The notes beneath the pieces are model-generated. The model made no database searches. It was not told the origin of the DNA and saw only the letters and a program-made list of their open reading frames with translations. A stretch of 64,000 bases of DNA from assembly GCF_008704855.1 (NCBI RefSeq), contig NZ_CP023691.1:3844001-3908000 (forward strand). The letters run 5' to 3'. Made by a program: the position numbers and the translations under genes. The DNA is from Streptomyces platensis (GTDB taxonomy: Bacteria > Actinomycetota > Actinomycetes > Streptomycetales > Streptomycetaceae). Positions 15,684-24,556 of the stretch are shown here, in pieces. The first letter of the stretch is position 1. Every line of letters begins with the position of its first letter.

Positions 15684-17237
15684 ATGTTCGACCCCGCCCG
15701 TATACGGACGCTCTGGGAACTGGTCGAGTACCGCGCGCGGGCCTCGGGCGGGAAGCCGATGTTCTTCGACGGGGACGGGCGGGCGGCCACCTTCGACGGT
15801 GTGCGGGACGAGGCGCTGCGGGTGGCGGCCGGGTTGCGGGAGCTCGGGGTCGGGGCCGGGACGCGGGTGGCGTGGCAGTTGCCGACGCGGGTCGGGACGG
15901 TTGTCGCGTCGTTGGCGCTGGCCAGGCTGGGTGCCGTGCAGACGCCCGTGATTCCGCTGCACCGGGAGCGGGAAGTCGGCTTCATCCTGGCGGAGTCGGC
16001 AGCGGAGTTCGTGCTCGTACCGGGCGTGTGGCGGGGGTTCGATCACACCGCGATGGTCCGGAAGCTCGCCGGGGACGGCGTGCGGGTGCTCCCGGTCGGG
16101 GACGGGCTCCCCACGGCGGACCCGGCCGGGCTGCCCGCCGCGCCGTCCGGCGGGGACAACGGGGCCACCACCTGGATCTACTACACCTCCGGCACGACCT
16201 CCGCCCCTAAGGGGGTGGAGCACACCGATGCGTCGCTCATCGCCGGTGGCGTCGGGCTGGCCACCGCGCTCGGCATGTCCGCGGACGACATCGGCTCGAT
16301 CGCCTTTCCGTACGCGCATATCGCCGGTCCGGACTATGTCATCGCCATGCTGGTCAGCGGCTTTCCCGCGGTCATCCTGGACACTTTCGAGCCGGGCCGC
16401 GCGGCCGCCGTCCACCGGCGGCACGGGGTCACCATGGCGGGCGGCAGCACCGCGTTCTACCAGGCGTTCCTGGACGAGTCGCGCCGCTACCGGCAGCAAC
16501 TGCCGCACGCCGGGCGGCTGATCCCCTCGCTGCGGCTGCTCTCCGGTGGCGGGGCGCCGATGCCACCGGAGCTGTATGCGGCGGCGGGGCGGGAGCTGGA
16601 GTGCGCGATCGTGCACGGGTACGGGATGACCGAGTGTCCGATGATCGCGATGGGGACGCCGTACGACAGCGACGAGCAGCTCGCGCGGACGGTCGGCAGG
16701 CCGGTGGTGGGCGCGCGGGTGCGGATCATCCGGCCGGACGGGTCCGGGGCCGGGGACGGGGAGAGCGGTGAGGTGACGGTCGAGGGGCCGATGCTGTTCC
16801 GGCGCTACACCGATCCGGCGCTGACCGCGGAGGCATTCACCGCCGACGGCGCCTTCCGCACCGGTGACCTGGGGTATCTGCGCCCCGACGGGCATCTGGT
16901 GCTGACCGGGCGGCTCAAGGACATCATCATCCGCAAGGGCGAGAACCTCTCCGCGCAGGAGATCGAGGAGCTGGTGCGCACCCATCCGGCGGTGGCGGAG
17001 GCCGCGGTGATCGGACTGCCGGACCGGGAGCGCGGCGAGCGGGTGTGCGCGGTGGTCACGCCCGCCGATCCGGCCGCACCGCCGCTGACCCTGGACGGGC
17101 TGACCGCGCATCTGCGGGCGGCCGGGCTGATGACACAGAAGCTGCCGGAGCAGCTGGAGACCGTCGGCGAACTGCCGCGCGGCGGGCCGCTGCACAAGGT
17201 GCTCAAGTCGGTGCTGCGGGAGCGGTATACGGAGTAG
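15684..17237 (+). CDS. AMP-forming acyl-CoA ligase (class I adenylate-forming)
   Basis: 517 residues; activates a carboxylic acid to its CoA thioester via an acyl-AMP. The ATP/P-loop motif YTSGTTSAPKG is at about 167-177, and GYGMTECPM is the A5 region. RTGDLGYL and the hinge GRLKDIIIRKGENLSAQEIEE are intact, and the C-terminal lysine region KVLKSVLRERY follows. ATG at 15684 follows AGGAGG. It stands alone behind operator 5. It is a paralogue of the damaged ligase at 57507 (same WQLPT, SLALAR and IIIRKGEN segments) and may back it up. The acid substrate cannot be read from sequence. Confidence 0.9.
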   Translation: MFDPARIRTLWELVEYRARASGGKPMFFDGDGRAATFDGVRDEALRVAAGLRELGVGAGTRVAWQLPTRVGTVVASLALARLGAVQTPVIPLHREREVGFILAESAAEFVLVPGVWRGFDHTAMVRKLAGDGVRVLPVGDGLPTADPAGLPAAPSGGDNGATTWIYYTSGTTSAPKGVEHTDASLIAGGVGLATALGMSADDIGSIAFPYAHIAGPDYVIAMLVSGFPAVILDTFEPGRAAAVHRRHGVTMAGGSTAFYQAFLDESRRYRQQLPHAGRLIPSLRLLSGGGAPMPPELYAAAGRELECAIVHGYGMTECPMIAMGTPYDSDEQLARTVGRPVVGARVRIIRPDGSGAGDGESGEVTVEGPMLFRRYTDPALTAEAFTADGAFRTGDLGYLRPDGHLVLTGRLKDIIIRKGENLSAQEIEELVRTHPAVAEAAVIGLPDRERGERVCAVVTPADPAAPPLTLDGLTAHLRAAGLMTQKLPEQLETVGELPRGGPLHKVLKSVLRERYTE

Positions 17238-17309
17238 AGGCATGGCCCGGATAGGCCGGACACAGGCGGCGACTTGAAAGACCGCGCGCCGGGCAGCCGC
17301 TATGCGGGG

Positions 17310-17792
17310 TCAGGAAGTCCGGGTGTGGTGGTCCAGCAGGCGGGTGAGCAACTGTACGAGCTGGTCGCGTTCGGCCGGGCTCAGCGGTGCGAGCAGTTCG
17401 TCGTGGAGGTCGTCCAGGACCTTGTCGAGGCGGGGCAGGCGACGGCGGCCCCGGGCGGAGATCGTGATGATGTTGCGGCGCCGGTCGTCGGGGTCCGGGA
17501 CCCGCTCGACGAGGCCGCGCTCGGCCAGTTCGTTGAGCACGCCGACCATGTCGCTGCGGTAGATGCCGGTGCGCCGGCTCAGCGTCGCCTGGCTGGCCGG
17601 CCCGTACTCCACCAGTGAGGCGAGCACGGCGTAGTGCCACTTGCGGGCGTCGACCCGGCCCAGCCCCTCATTGATCAGCCGGTCCGACCGCACGGTCAGC
17701 TGCGACAGCAGCCGGCTCGCCCGCCGGCGCAGCCTGCCGGGCGTCTCGCGCGCTCCGTCGTCGGGCAGGTCCGCGGCTTCGGCTCCGGTCAT
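17310..17792 (-). CDS. MarR-family transcriptional regulator
   Basis: About 160 residues with a winged helix-turn-helix: ASQATLSRRTGIYRSDMVGVLNELAERGLVER, then the wing DPDDRRRNIITISARGRR. MarR dimers usually repress their own gene and a divergent enzyme gene and are released by small phenolic or acidic ligands. Here the divergent gene is a dienelactone hydrolase and a perfect palindrome lies between them. The ATG at 17792 is chosen; an in-frame ATG at 17810 abuts the palindrome and would need a leaderless message. No regulon operator is present, so this pair is a separate unit. Confidence 0.85.
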   Translation of the reverse strand: MTGAEAADLPDDGARETPGRLRRRASRLLSQLTVRSDRLINEGLGRVDARKWHYAVLASLVEYGPASQATLSRRTGIYRSDMVGVLNELAERGLVERVPDPDDRRRNIITISARGRRRLPRLDKVLDDLHDELLAPLSPAERDQLVQLLTRLLDHHTRTS

Positions 17793-17812
17793 GGCGCCCA
17801 TCCTACCCATTG

Positions 17813-17829
17813 CGTTAGTCAGACTAACG
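17813..17829. promoter_or_regulatory. MarR operator, CGTTAGTCAGACTAACG
   Basis: A perfect 8-1-8 palindrome between the marR and dienelactone hydrolase genes. A degenerate second copy, CGTTAGTGCAATAAACG, lies about 40 bp further toward the hydrolase. Placement fits autoregulation plus control of the divergent gene. Confidence 0.75.
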
Positions 17830-17878
17830 ATGTACGTTCGCCTCCACCGAAAACGTTAGTGCAATAAACGTTCATTCG

Positions 17879-18640
17879 GTGAACACCGAGGAAGGAAGAC
17901 CCGCTATTCCCACCAAGATGGTGCAGATTCCCACCACGGACGGCCAGGCCGACGCCTTCGCCGCCTTCCCCGACCACGGCGAGCGGCACCCAGGGGTGCT
18001 GATGTACGCGGACGGCTTCGGCATCCGGCCCGCGCTGACGGCGATGGCCCGCGAACTGGCCGGGCACGGGTACTACGTGCTCGTCCCCCACCTCTTCTAC
18101 CGGCACGGCCCGGCACCGGTGATCGAACTTCCTGAGCACCTCGGAGAAGAGGACCGGCCCGCGGTCTTCGCCCGGCTGATGCCCTTGATCGAGGCGCACA
18201 CCACCGAACGTGCCCTGCGCGACGCCGAGGCCTATCTCAGGTTCCTCACCGCCCAGCCGGAGGTCAGCGCCGGACCGGTCGGGGTGACCGGCTACTGCAT
18301 CGGCGGCCTGCTGGCGATGCGCACCGCCGCGGCCCACCCCGGCCAGGTGGCCGCCGTCGCCGGATTCCACGGCCCCGTGGCCGCCGACGGGCCGGACAGC
18401 CTGGCCAAGATCACCGCACAGGTCTACCTCGGCCACGCCGCATCCGACGTGACGCCCGAGGCCCTCGGCGAGCTCAACCAGGACCTGGACGCCGCGGGTG
18501 TCGACCACCTCTCCGAGATCTACCCCGGCACCGTCCACGGCTTCACCATGTCCGACACCGACGCCTTCGACCCCGCCGCACTTCAGCGTCACTGGGACCG
18601 CCTGCTCCCGCTCCTCGGCCGCACCCTGGCCAACGGCTGA
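17879..18640 (+). CDS. Dienelactone hydrolase-family protein
   Basis: Alpha/beta hydrolase of 253 residues. The nucleophile cysteine lies in GYCIGG (C140) and the catalytic histidine in GTVHGFT near residue 217, the Cys-Asp-His set of carboxymethylenebutenolidase-type enzymes. The start is uncertain. GTG at 17879 has no ribosome site, while GAGGAAGGAAGA lies seven bases before an in-frame ATT at 17906, where homologues I recall begin (MPTK...). An ATT start is therefore possible. It is controlled with the divergent MarR. Likely cytosolic detoxification or aromatic lactone cleavage. Confidence 0.85.
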   Translation: MNTEEGRPAIPTKMVQIPTTDGQADAFAAFPDHGERHPGVLMYADGFGIRPALTAMARELAGHGYYVLVPHLFYRHGPAPVIELPEHLGEEDRPAVFARLMPLIEAHTTERALRDAEAYLRFLTAQPEVSAGPVGVTGYCIGGLLAMRTAAAHPGQVAAVAGFHGPVAADGPDSLAKITAQVYLGHAASDVTPEALGELNQDLDAAGVDHLSEIYPGTVHGFTMSDTDAFDPAALQRHWDRLLPLLGRTLANG

Positions 18641-18826
18641 GGCACCGGCCCCCCATGCCCCGGGCCCGTCCCTGCTCCGCCAGACAGCCCCGGCCGGGGC
18701 CGGGCCGCGGTGTGGCGATGAGTTCCGGGGCCCGGTGGAGTCTTCACTGGGAGTGGCAGCGCGTGTGGGACGGCCGCACCGGTGGCGGCCCGGCAGCACG
18801 CACCGGCAGGACGGAAGGACCGCACG

Positions 18827-19414
18827 ATGACCGAGACGATCGACTTCGCGGCGCAGGCCCGGCTGGTGTCGCAGCTCGCGGCCCGCACCGCCGATGAGCA
18901 GCTCGAAGCCCCCACGCCCTGCGAGGCGTACGCGGTGCGCCATCTGCTGGGCCATCTCGTCGGCCTGACCGCGGCCTTCCAGGCGGCGGCGCGCAAGGAC
19001 CTCGGGCCGATGACGAACGTCTCCCCCGATACGTCGGTGCCCGATGTGGAGTCCGGGTGGCGCACCGAGCTGGACCGGAATCTGGTGGGGATGACGGAGG
19101 CCTGGCACGCCCCGGAGGCCTGGGAGGGCGAGACGCGGGCGGGCGGAGTGGACCTGCCCGCGGCCATCGCGGGCCGGATCGCGCTCAACGAGCTGGTGCT
19201 GCACGGCTGGGACCTGGCGCGGGCCACCGGCCAGGAGTACGCGCCCGATACGGCGAGCCTCGGGGTCTCGTATGCGCTGCTGGCGCCCTCGGCCGAGGGC
19301 GGGGACCGCGGGCCGTTCGGCCCGCCGGTGGCGGTGGCGGCGGATGCCCCGCTCCTCGACCAGGTGGTGGCGCTCAGCGGCCGCCGGCCCGACTGGACGC
19401 CGCCGGCGTCGTAG
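18827..19414 (+). CDS. TIGR03086-type maleylpyruvate isomerase-like protein
   Basis: 195 residues of the DinB/maleylpyruvate isomerase N-terminal superfamily, mycothiol-dependent or metal-binding in known members. Conserved pieces are LEAPTPCEAYAVRHLLGHLVG near residue 30, ALNELVLHGWDLARATGQ near residue 125 and the short C-terminal domain. The histidines of HLLGHL and LHGWD would form the metal site. ATG at 18827 follows GGAAGGA. It sits alone between the hydrolase and the convergent acyl-CoA ligase; no operator is seen in front of it. Biological role unknown. Confidence 0.8.
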   Translation: MTETIDFAAQARLVSQLAARTADEQLEAPTPCEAYAVRHLLGHLVGLTAAFQAAARKDLGPMTNVSPDTSVPDVESGWRTELDRNLVGMTEAWHAPEAWEGETRAGGVDLPAAIAGRIALNELVLHGWDLARATGQEYAPDTASLGVSYALLAPSAEGGDRGPFGPPVAVAADAPLLDQVVALSGRRPDWTPPAS

Positions 19415-19426
19415 CCGGGGTCCTCC

Positions 19427-19514
19427 GACGGCCGACGGGCGGCCCGGTCATGCGGCGGGCGCGGGCCCCGGACGGCCGGCGGGCGGCCCGGTCACGCGGC
19501 GGGCGCGGGCCCCG
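19427..19514. repeat. 44-bp tandem duplication at the end of an acyl-CoA ligase gene
   Basis: Two adjacent 44-bp copies differing at two or three bases. The second contains the stop codon and last codons of the ligase gene that ends at 19492; the first is a non-coding copy of that same end. It looks like a local slippage duplication. Confidence 0.7.
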
Positions 19515-21132
19515 GGGCGCCCTCCCGCAGCCGGGTCTTGAGGATCTTGCCGCTGGCGTTGCGCGGGAGGGCGGGGACGAAGGCGACCTCCCGCGGAACC
19601 TTGTAGTTGGCCATCTCGCGGCGGGACCAGGCGATCAGATCGTCGGCGGTGAGCAGCGAGCCGGCGCGGCGGACCGCATAGGCCTTGCCCACCTCGCCGA
19701 GGCGGGGGTCGGGGATGCCGACGACGGCGACCTCGGCGATGTCCGGGTGGCGGCCGAGGAGTTGCTCTATCTCGGCGGGATAGGCGTTGAAGCCGCCGAC
19801 GATGAACATGTCCTTGATGCGGTCGGTGATCCGGAGGTTGCCGTCCGCGTCGAGCACACCCACGTCGCCGGTGCGCAGCCAGCCGTCGGGGGTGATCGCG
19901 CGGGCGGTTCCGGCCGGGTCCTCGAAGTAGCCGGACATCACGTGGTAGCCGCGGACCAGCACCTCGCCGGGGTCGCCGGGCGGCACCGGGCGGTCCGCGG
20001 CGTCGACGATCCGGACCTCGGTGCCGGGGAGCGCCCGGCCGGAGGTCGCGGCGATCACCTCGGGCGGATCGCCGCGGCGGCACATCGTGACGACGCCGGA
20101 GCTCTCCGAAAGACCGTAGGCGGTCAGAACGGTGGAGATCTTCAGCTCGCCGCGCAGCCGCTCGACCAGCTCCAGGGGGACCACGGCGGCGCCGGTGACC
20201 ACCAGGCGCAGCGCGGAGAGGTCGTGCCGGGCGCGGGCCGGGTGGTCGAGGAGCTGCTGATGGAGGGTGGGCGGGCCGGGGAGGACGGAGATCCGTTCGG
20301 CGGCGATCTTGGCGAGCGCGGTCTCCACGCTGAAGACCGGCTGCGGGATCATCGTCGCGCCGCGCAGCAGACAGGCGATGATCCCGGCCTTGTAGCCGAA
20401 GGTGTGGAAGAACGGGTTGATGATCAGGTAGCGGTCGCCCTCCCGGAGGCCGGCCAGTTCGCTCCAGACGTCGTAGGCGCGCAGGGTCTGGGCATGGGTG
20501 ATCACGGCGCCCTTGGGGCGGCCGGTGGTGCCGGAGGTGAAGACGATGTCCGAGGGGGCGTCGGAGCGCAGGGCGTCGGCCCTGGCGCGGACGGTCTCCG
20601 CGGGCACCGCGGCGCCGTCGGCGAGGAACTCCTGCCAGGTGGCGAAGTCGGCGGGGGCGTCGTCGGAGAGCACCACGACCTTCTCCAGCCGCGGGAGTCC
20701 GGGCAGCGGGCCGGGACCGGCGCCTTCCCGGGCGGCGCGGCGGAGTGCGGCGATGTAGGACGTGCCGAGGAAGGTGCCGGTGATGAAGAGGAGCTTGGCG
20801 CGGGTGCGGCGCAGGACGTAGGCGGCCTCGGTGCCCTTGAAGCGGGTGTTGACGGGGACCAGGACGGCGCCGGCGGTGACGGCCCCGAGGGCGGAGACGA
20901 TCCAGTCCAGGGTGTTGGGCGCCCATACGGCCACCCGGTCGCCGGGCGCGACCCCGGAGGCGATACAGGCGGCCGCCGCCCGCTCCACCCGCTCGCCCAG
21001 CTCGGCGTACGTGACCCGGGTGCGGCCCTCGACCACGGCCTCCCGGGAGCCGTACCGCCGGGCGGCCGCGCGCACCAGACGGGGGATGACGCCGTACTCC
21101 AGGTCCGCCCGCGCATCCACGTCGTCGTGCAT
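19492..21132 (-). CDS. AMP-forming acyl-CoA ligase (FadD3-like)
   Basis: 546 residues. Seen are VFTSGTTGRPKGAVITH (A3, near residue 205), NPFFHTFGYKAG, TAYGLSESSG (A5), GWLRTGDVGVLDADG (A7) and the hinge DRIKDMFIVGGFNAYPAEIE. The ending NASGKILKTRLRE carries the catalytic lysine. The FVGGFNxYP hinge and overall layout resemble FadD3/FadD17-type ligases, which act on ring-derived or side-chain acids in steroid degradation; substrate here is inferred only. ATG at 21132 follows GGGAGG. It diverges from the thiolase-like operon, sharing operator 6. Confidence 0.9.
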   Translation of the reverse strand: MHDDVDARADLEYGVIPRLVRAAARRYGSREAVVEGRTRVTYAELGERVERAAAACIASGVAPGDRVAVWAPNTLDWIVSALGAVTAGAVLVPVNTRFKGTEAAYVLRRTRAKLLFITGTFLGTSYIAALRRAAREGAGPGPLPGLPRLEKVVVLSDDAPADFATWQEFLADGAAVPAETVRARADALRSDAPSDIVFTSGTTGRPKGAVITHAQTLRAYDVWSELAGLREGDRYLIINPFFHTFGYKAGIIACLLRGATMIPQPVFSVETALAKIAAERISVLPGPPTLHQQLLDHPARARHDLSALRLVVTGAAVVPLELVERLRGELKISTVLTAYGLSESSGVVTMCRRGDPPEVIAATSGRALPGTEVRIVDAADRPVPPGDPGEVLVRGYHVMSGYFEDPAGTARAITPDGWLRTGDVGVLDADGNLRITDRIKDMFIVGGFNAYPAEIEQLLGRHPDIAEVAVVGIPDPRLGEVGKAYAVRRAGSLLTADDLIAWSRREMANYKVPREVAFVPALPRNASGKILKTRLREGAPGPAPAA

Positions 21133-21167
21133 CGCACTGCCTCCCGCCGAAGAGCTGTACGCCACTA

Positions 21168-21184
21168 GCTGACTGACCGTCAGA
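21168..21184. promoter_or_regulatory. Regulon operator 6, GCTGACTGACCGTCAGA
   Basis: One palindrome serves two divergent transcripts (ligase at 21132 and thiolase-like gene at 21238). In the plus direction TGACTG, a 16-nt spacer and TAGCCT could be -35 and -10. Confidence 0.75.
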
Positions 21185-21237
21185 TTAGCGGTAGCCTCCT
21201 CCGCTGTCAGCACTGGCGACCGACCACGGAGGTGGCG

Positions 21238-22389
21238 ATGGGGGCGACCCTCAAGGACGCTACGGCGATAGCCGGTATCGGACAGACCCCGTTCGCCCGG
21301 CAACTCCCGGAATCCGAGAAGACGCTGGCCTGCCGGGCGATCGTCGCGGCGCTGGACGACGCCGGAATCGCCCCCTCGGAGGTGGACGCCTTCGCCTCCT
21401 ACACCATGGAGGAGACCGACGAGGTCGAGATAGCCAAGGCCATCGGCGCCGGGGACCTCACCCACTTCTCCAAGGTCGGCTTCGGCGGCGGGGGTTCCTG
21501 CGCGACGGTGGCGCATCTGGCCGCCGCCATCGCCACCGGCCAGGCGAGCGTCGGCGTCGCCTGGCGGTCCCGTAAGCGCGGCTCGGGGCCGCGCCCCTGG
21601 AAGAACACCCAGGTCCAGCTGCCCACCCCGGGACAGTGGACCCGCCCCTTCGGGCTGCTGCGCCCCGCCGACGAGATCGGCATGCTGGCCCGCCGCTATA
21701 TGCACGAATACGGCGCCACCCGCGACCACCTCTTCAATGTCGCACTCGCCTGCCGCAACCGGGCCAACCAGAATCCCGCCGCGATGATGTACGAGCGCCC
21801 GCTGACCCGCGAGATGTATATGACCGCCCGCTGGATCAGCGAGCCGCTCTGCCTGTTCGACAACTGCCTGGAGACCGACGGGGCGCTGGCCTGCGTCGTG
21901 GTCTCCGCCGAGCGCGCCCGCGACTGCCGGCAGCGGCCCGTCTACGTGCACTCCGCCGCCCAGGGCCTGCCCGCCCAGCACCACGGCATGGTCAACTACT
22001 GGACCGACGATCCGCTCACCGGCCCGGCCTGGACCGCCGCCCGGCACCTGTGGAAGGGCGCCGACCTCGGACCGCAGGACGTCGACGTGGCACAGATCTA
22101 TGACGCCTTCACCCCCCTGATCCCCCTCTCGCTGGAGGGCTACGGCTTCTGCGGACGCGGTGAGGGCGCGGCCTTCACCGAGGGCGGCGCGCTGGAGATC
22201 GGCGGCCGGCTCCCGCTCAACACCGGCGGCGGCGGTCTCTCCGAGGCGTATGTGCACGGTTTCAACCTGATCAATGAAGGCGTCAAGCAGCTGCGCGGCA
22301 CCAGCACCGCGCAGGTCCCCGACGCCGCCACCTGTCTGGTCACCGCGGGCGAGGGCGTGCCCACCTCGGCCCTGCTGCTGAGGAGTTGA
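21238..22389 (+). CDS. Thiolase-like lipid-transfer protein (SCP-x type)
   Basis: About 383 residues of the thiolase/Ltp superfamily. Members either cleave 3-oxoacyl-CoA or act as aldolases for side chains together with an OB-fold partner. Seen are AIAGIGQTPFARQ, the SVGVAWRSRKRGSG segment, QIYDAFTPLIPLSLEGYGFCGRGEGAAF and the glycine loop LPLNTGGGGLSEAYVHGFN. That ending is characteristic of Ltp proteins. The classical thiolase nucleophile cysteine motif is not obvious, so aldolase or retro-Claisen chemistry is likelier than thiolysis (inference). ATG at 21238 follows ACGGAGG. It overlaps the ribosome site of the OB-fold gene. Confidence 0.87.
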   Translation: MGATLKDATAIAGIGQTPFARQLPESEKTLACRAIVAALDDAGIAPSEVDAFASYTMEETDEVEIAKAIGAGDLTHFSKVGFGGGGSCATVAHLAAAIATGQASVGVAWRSRKRGSGPRPWKNTQVQLPTPGQWTRPFGLLRPADEIGMLARRYMHEYGATRDHLFNVALACRNRANQNPAAMMYERPLTREMYMTARWISEPLCLFDNCLETDGALACVVVSAERARDCRQRPVYVHSAAQGLPAQHHGMVNYWTDDPLTGPAWTAARHLWKGADLGPQDVDVAQIYDAFTPLIPLSLEGYGFCGRGEGAAFTEGGALEIGGRLPLNTGGGGLSEAYVHGFNLINEGVKQLRGTSTAQVPDAATCLVTAGEGVPTSALLLRS

Positions 22390-22395
22390 TACGCC

Positions 22396-22998
22396 ATGAG
22401 CCCTCGTGATGCCGCGCCCGAGTCCGTGCGGGAAAGCGTGCGGGAGCCCGTTCGTGAGTCTGAGTCAGGGCCCGAGCCCGTTCGTGAGTCGGTGCGTGAG
22501 TCCGTTCGCGATGCCATGACACCGAGCGTGGCACCCGCCACTGACAATCGCTCCGACAGCGCCGCCGGCCTGCTGCTTCCCGTCCCGGACGACGACGGCG
22601 CGCCCTTCTGGGAGTACGCCGCCCGGGGCGAACTGCGCATCCAGGCCTGCGCCGACTGCGACGCCCTGCGCTTCCCGCCCCGGCCCTGCTGCCCGCACTG
22701 CCGGTCCTTCAGCGCCCGCTGGCAGCGGATGAGCGGCCGCGGCCGTATCTGGTCCTACGTCCTGCCGCACCCGCCGCTGCTGCCCGCGTACGCCGAGCAG
22801 CCGGGCTACAACGCGATCATCGTGGAGCTGGCCGAGGCCCCGGGCATCCGCCTCGTCGGCAACCTCGTCACCGCCGCCGATGCCCCGCTCAACTCCGTCG
22901 ACCCGGCCCGGCTGCGCATCGGCGCCCCGGTGAAGGCCGTCTTCCACACCATGCCAGGAGGCGTGACCGTACCCCGCTGGCTCCTGGAGCGGCCATGA
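22396..22998 (+). CDS. Zn-ribbon/OB-fold (DUF35) acyl-CoA partner protein
   Basis: 200 residues. A rubredoxin-like zinc ribbon with four cysteines (CADCDALRFPPRPCCPHC) precedes an OB-fold (GRIWSYVLPHPPLLP, YNAIIVELAE). Such proteins pair with Ltp-type thiolases, as ChsH2/DUF35 with Ltp2, and carry the acyl-CoA channel. The first 40 residues are an odd low-complexity stretch built from VRESVREP-like units that ends at an internal Met at 22516. Homologues I recall start near there, so the repeat may be an extension or the start may be later. The AGGAG of this gene overlaps the upstream stop codon. Confidence 0.85.
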   Translation: MSPRDAAPESVRESVREPVRESESGPEPVRESVRESVRDAMTPSVAPATDNRSDSAAGLLLPVPDDDGAPFWEYAARGELRIQACADCDALRFPPRPCCPHCRSFSARWQRMSGRGRIWSYVLPHPPLLPAYAEQPGYNAIIVELAEAPGIRLVGNLVTAADAPLNSVDPARLRIGAPVKAVFHTMPGGVTVPRWLLERP

Positions 22999-23789
22999 CG
23001 GTCCGCACGGAGAGCGCCGACGGGGTCACGCTGGTCACCCTCGACCGGCCCGAGCGGCACAACGCCATCGACCTCGCCACCGCCGACGAACTCGCGGGAG
23101 TCTGGCGGGAGTTGCGCTTCGACGACACCGTACGGGCCGCCGTGCTCACCGGCGCCGGCGGCCGGGCCTTCTGCACCGGCATCGACCGCTCCGTCGACGT
23201 CCCCCAGCCGTCCTCCCCCTACTCCGTCGACGACCCGCTGCTCCACATCGGCCCGAAGGCCAACGACCTGTGGAAGCCGGTCATCGCCGCCGTCGAGGGC
23301 ATGGCCTGCGGCGGCGCGTTCTACCTCCTGGGCGAGGCCGAGTTCCTCGTCGCCGCCGAGAACGCCACCTTCTTCGACCCGCACACCACCTACGGGATGG
23401 TCAGCGCGTACGAGGCGGTGTTCATGGCACAGCGGATGCCCTACGGGGAGGCCGCCCGGCTGGCCCTGATGGGGACGGCGGAGCGGCTGGGCGCGTCCCG
23501 GGCGTACCAGATCGGCCTGGTCTCCGAACTGACCGCACCCGGCGCCGCGGCCGAGGTGGCGCTGCGCCGCGCGGCCGTGCTCGCCGCGCAGCCGACCGGG
23601 GCGGTCCAGGGCACGGTACGCGCCCTGTGGACGGCCAAGGAGGCAGCCAGATCGCAGGCCCTGGCGCACGCCCCCCAGCTGATCGCGCTGGGCAATCTGC
23701 CCCCGGACCGCCAGGCCGGACTGTTCGCCGGCCGGAAGCGGGAGGACGGCCGGCCCGGCGGGCAGAGCGGTCCCCCTTTGGTCAGGTGA
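22995..23789 (+). CDS. Enoyl-CoA hydratase/isomerase family protein
   Basis: 264 residues of the crotonase superfamily, cytosolic. The start VTLVTLDRPERHNAIDLATADEL is typical. AVLTGAGGRAFCTGIDRSVDV forms half of the oxyanion hole and AAVEGMACGGAFYLLGEAEF the other half. It ends in a basic, disordered tail. The ATG overlaps the OB-fold stop by four bases, so translation is coupled; ligase, thiolase, OB-fold and hydratase form one functional unit around operator 6. Hydratase versus retro-aldol activity cannot be decided from sequence. Confidence 0.88.
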   Translation: MTVRTESADGVTLVTLDRPERHNAIDLATADELAGVWRELRFDDTVRAAVLTGAGGRAFCTGIDRSVDVPQPSSPYSVDDPLLHIGPKANDLWKPVIAAVEGMACGGAFYLLGEAEFLVAAENATFFDPHTTYGMVSAYEAVFMAQRMPYGEAARLALMGTAERLGASRAYQIGLVSELTAPGAAAEVALRRAAVLAAQPTGAVQGTVRALWTAKEAARSQALAHAPQLIALGNLPPDRQAGLFAGRKREDGRPGGQSGPPLVR

Positions 23790-23813
23790 CCCCTCACCTA
23801 CGGGCCCTGGGCC

Positions 23814-24362
23814 TCACAGACGGGTCTTGTGCGCCCGGGTGATCTCGCAGGTGAACCAGAACTGCCCGATGGAGGACTGGTTGACGGTGTACTTGGCGGT
23901 GTACGTCTCGGTGTCGCCGGGACCGACGGTGATCGAGCGCTCGTGCAGCCCGTACGCCTTGCCGTCGGCCGGCTTCGCCTTCATCCAGTTGACGGCCATG
24001 TCATAGGAGAACGAATCGTTCATGGATGGGTTGGTGATGGAGACCGTGTAGGTGAACTGGCGCAGCGAATCGGAGAAGTCACAGCCGCTGCCCCTGACAT
24101 CCGACCGCCCGTCCGGGTCGTAGGTCTCCTGGGTCGGCGAGGGCGAGTAGGTGGGCTCGTACGCCGGGGACGCGGACGCGGACGCGTCGTACGAGCTGGA
24201 GTACGTGGGGCTCGGGAAGGAGACCGGCACCTTCACCCGGGGCCGGCCGAAGGCACAGCCGCTCACCGTCGCCACCGTCACCAGCGCCAGTCCGGCCGCG
24301 ACCGCTGCCCTGATACCCGTACGGGTGCCCCCGCGGATGCCCGTGCGCATGCGCTGCTTCAT
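23814..24362 (-). CDS. Predicted lipoprotein
   Basis: About 182 residues. A basic N-terminus, a hydrophobic stretch AAVAAGLALVTVAT and a lipobox VSGC indicate membrane anchoring after lipidation. A Ser/Pro/Tyr-rich spacer follows (SPTYSSSYDASASASPAY), then an immunoglobulin-like domain with FTYTVSITNPS and TVGPGDTETYTAKYTV, similar to FxLYD-type extracytoplasmic domains. ATG at 24362 is chosen; several upstream in-frame starts exist. It is convergent with the hydratase gene and not part of the regulon. Function unknown. Confidence 0.8.
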   Translation of the reverse strand: MKQRMRTGIRGGTRTGIRAAVAAGLALVTVATVSGCAFGRPRVKVPVSFPSPTYSSSYDASASASPAYEPTYSPSPTQETYDPDGRSDVRGSGCDFSDSLRQFTYTVSITNPSMNDSFSYDMAVNWMKAKPADGKAYGLHERSITVGPGDTETYTAKYTVNQSSIGQFWFTCEITRAHKTRL

Positions 24363-24556
24363 TCTGCCCATCCCCCGTGAAAACTCTGAGCTCATCACTC
24401 TTCAATTGACGCGTGCACGGCACCCTAGCAAGCGCGGGTGACACCCCTTACGGGCCCCGGCAACGCGGGCGGGCGTACGTGGCTCGCGCCTACCAGGGCT
24501 CAGGCGTAGCGTCGGTCCCGGAGGATGACCGGACGACCCGAAGCGAGGCGACGCCC

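Noticed and set aside
15684..23789. Secondary metabolite cluster because of several acyl-CoA ligases and an afsR gene
   Set aside because: No ketosynthase, carrier protein, NRPS, terpene synthase or tailoring set; the content fits catabolism.
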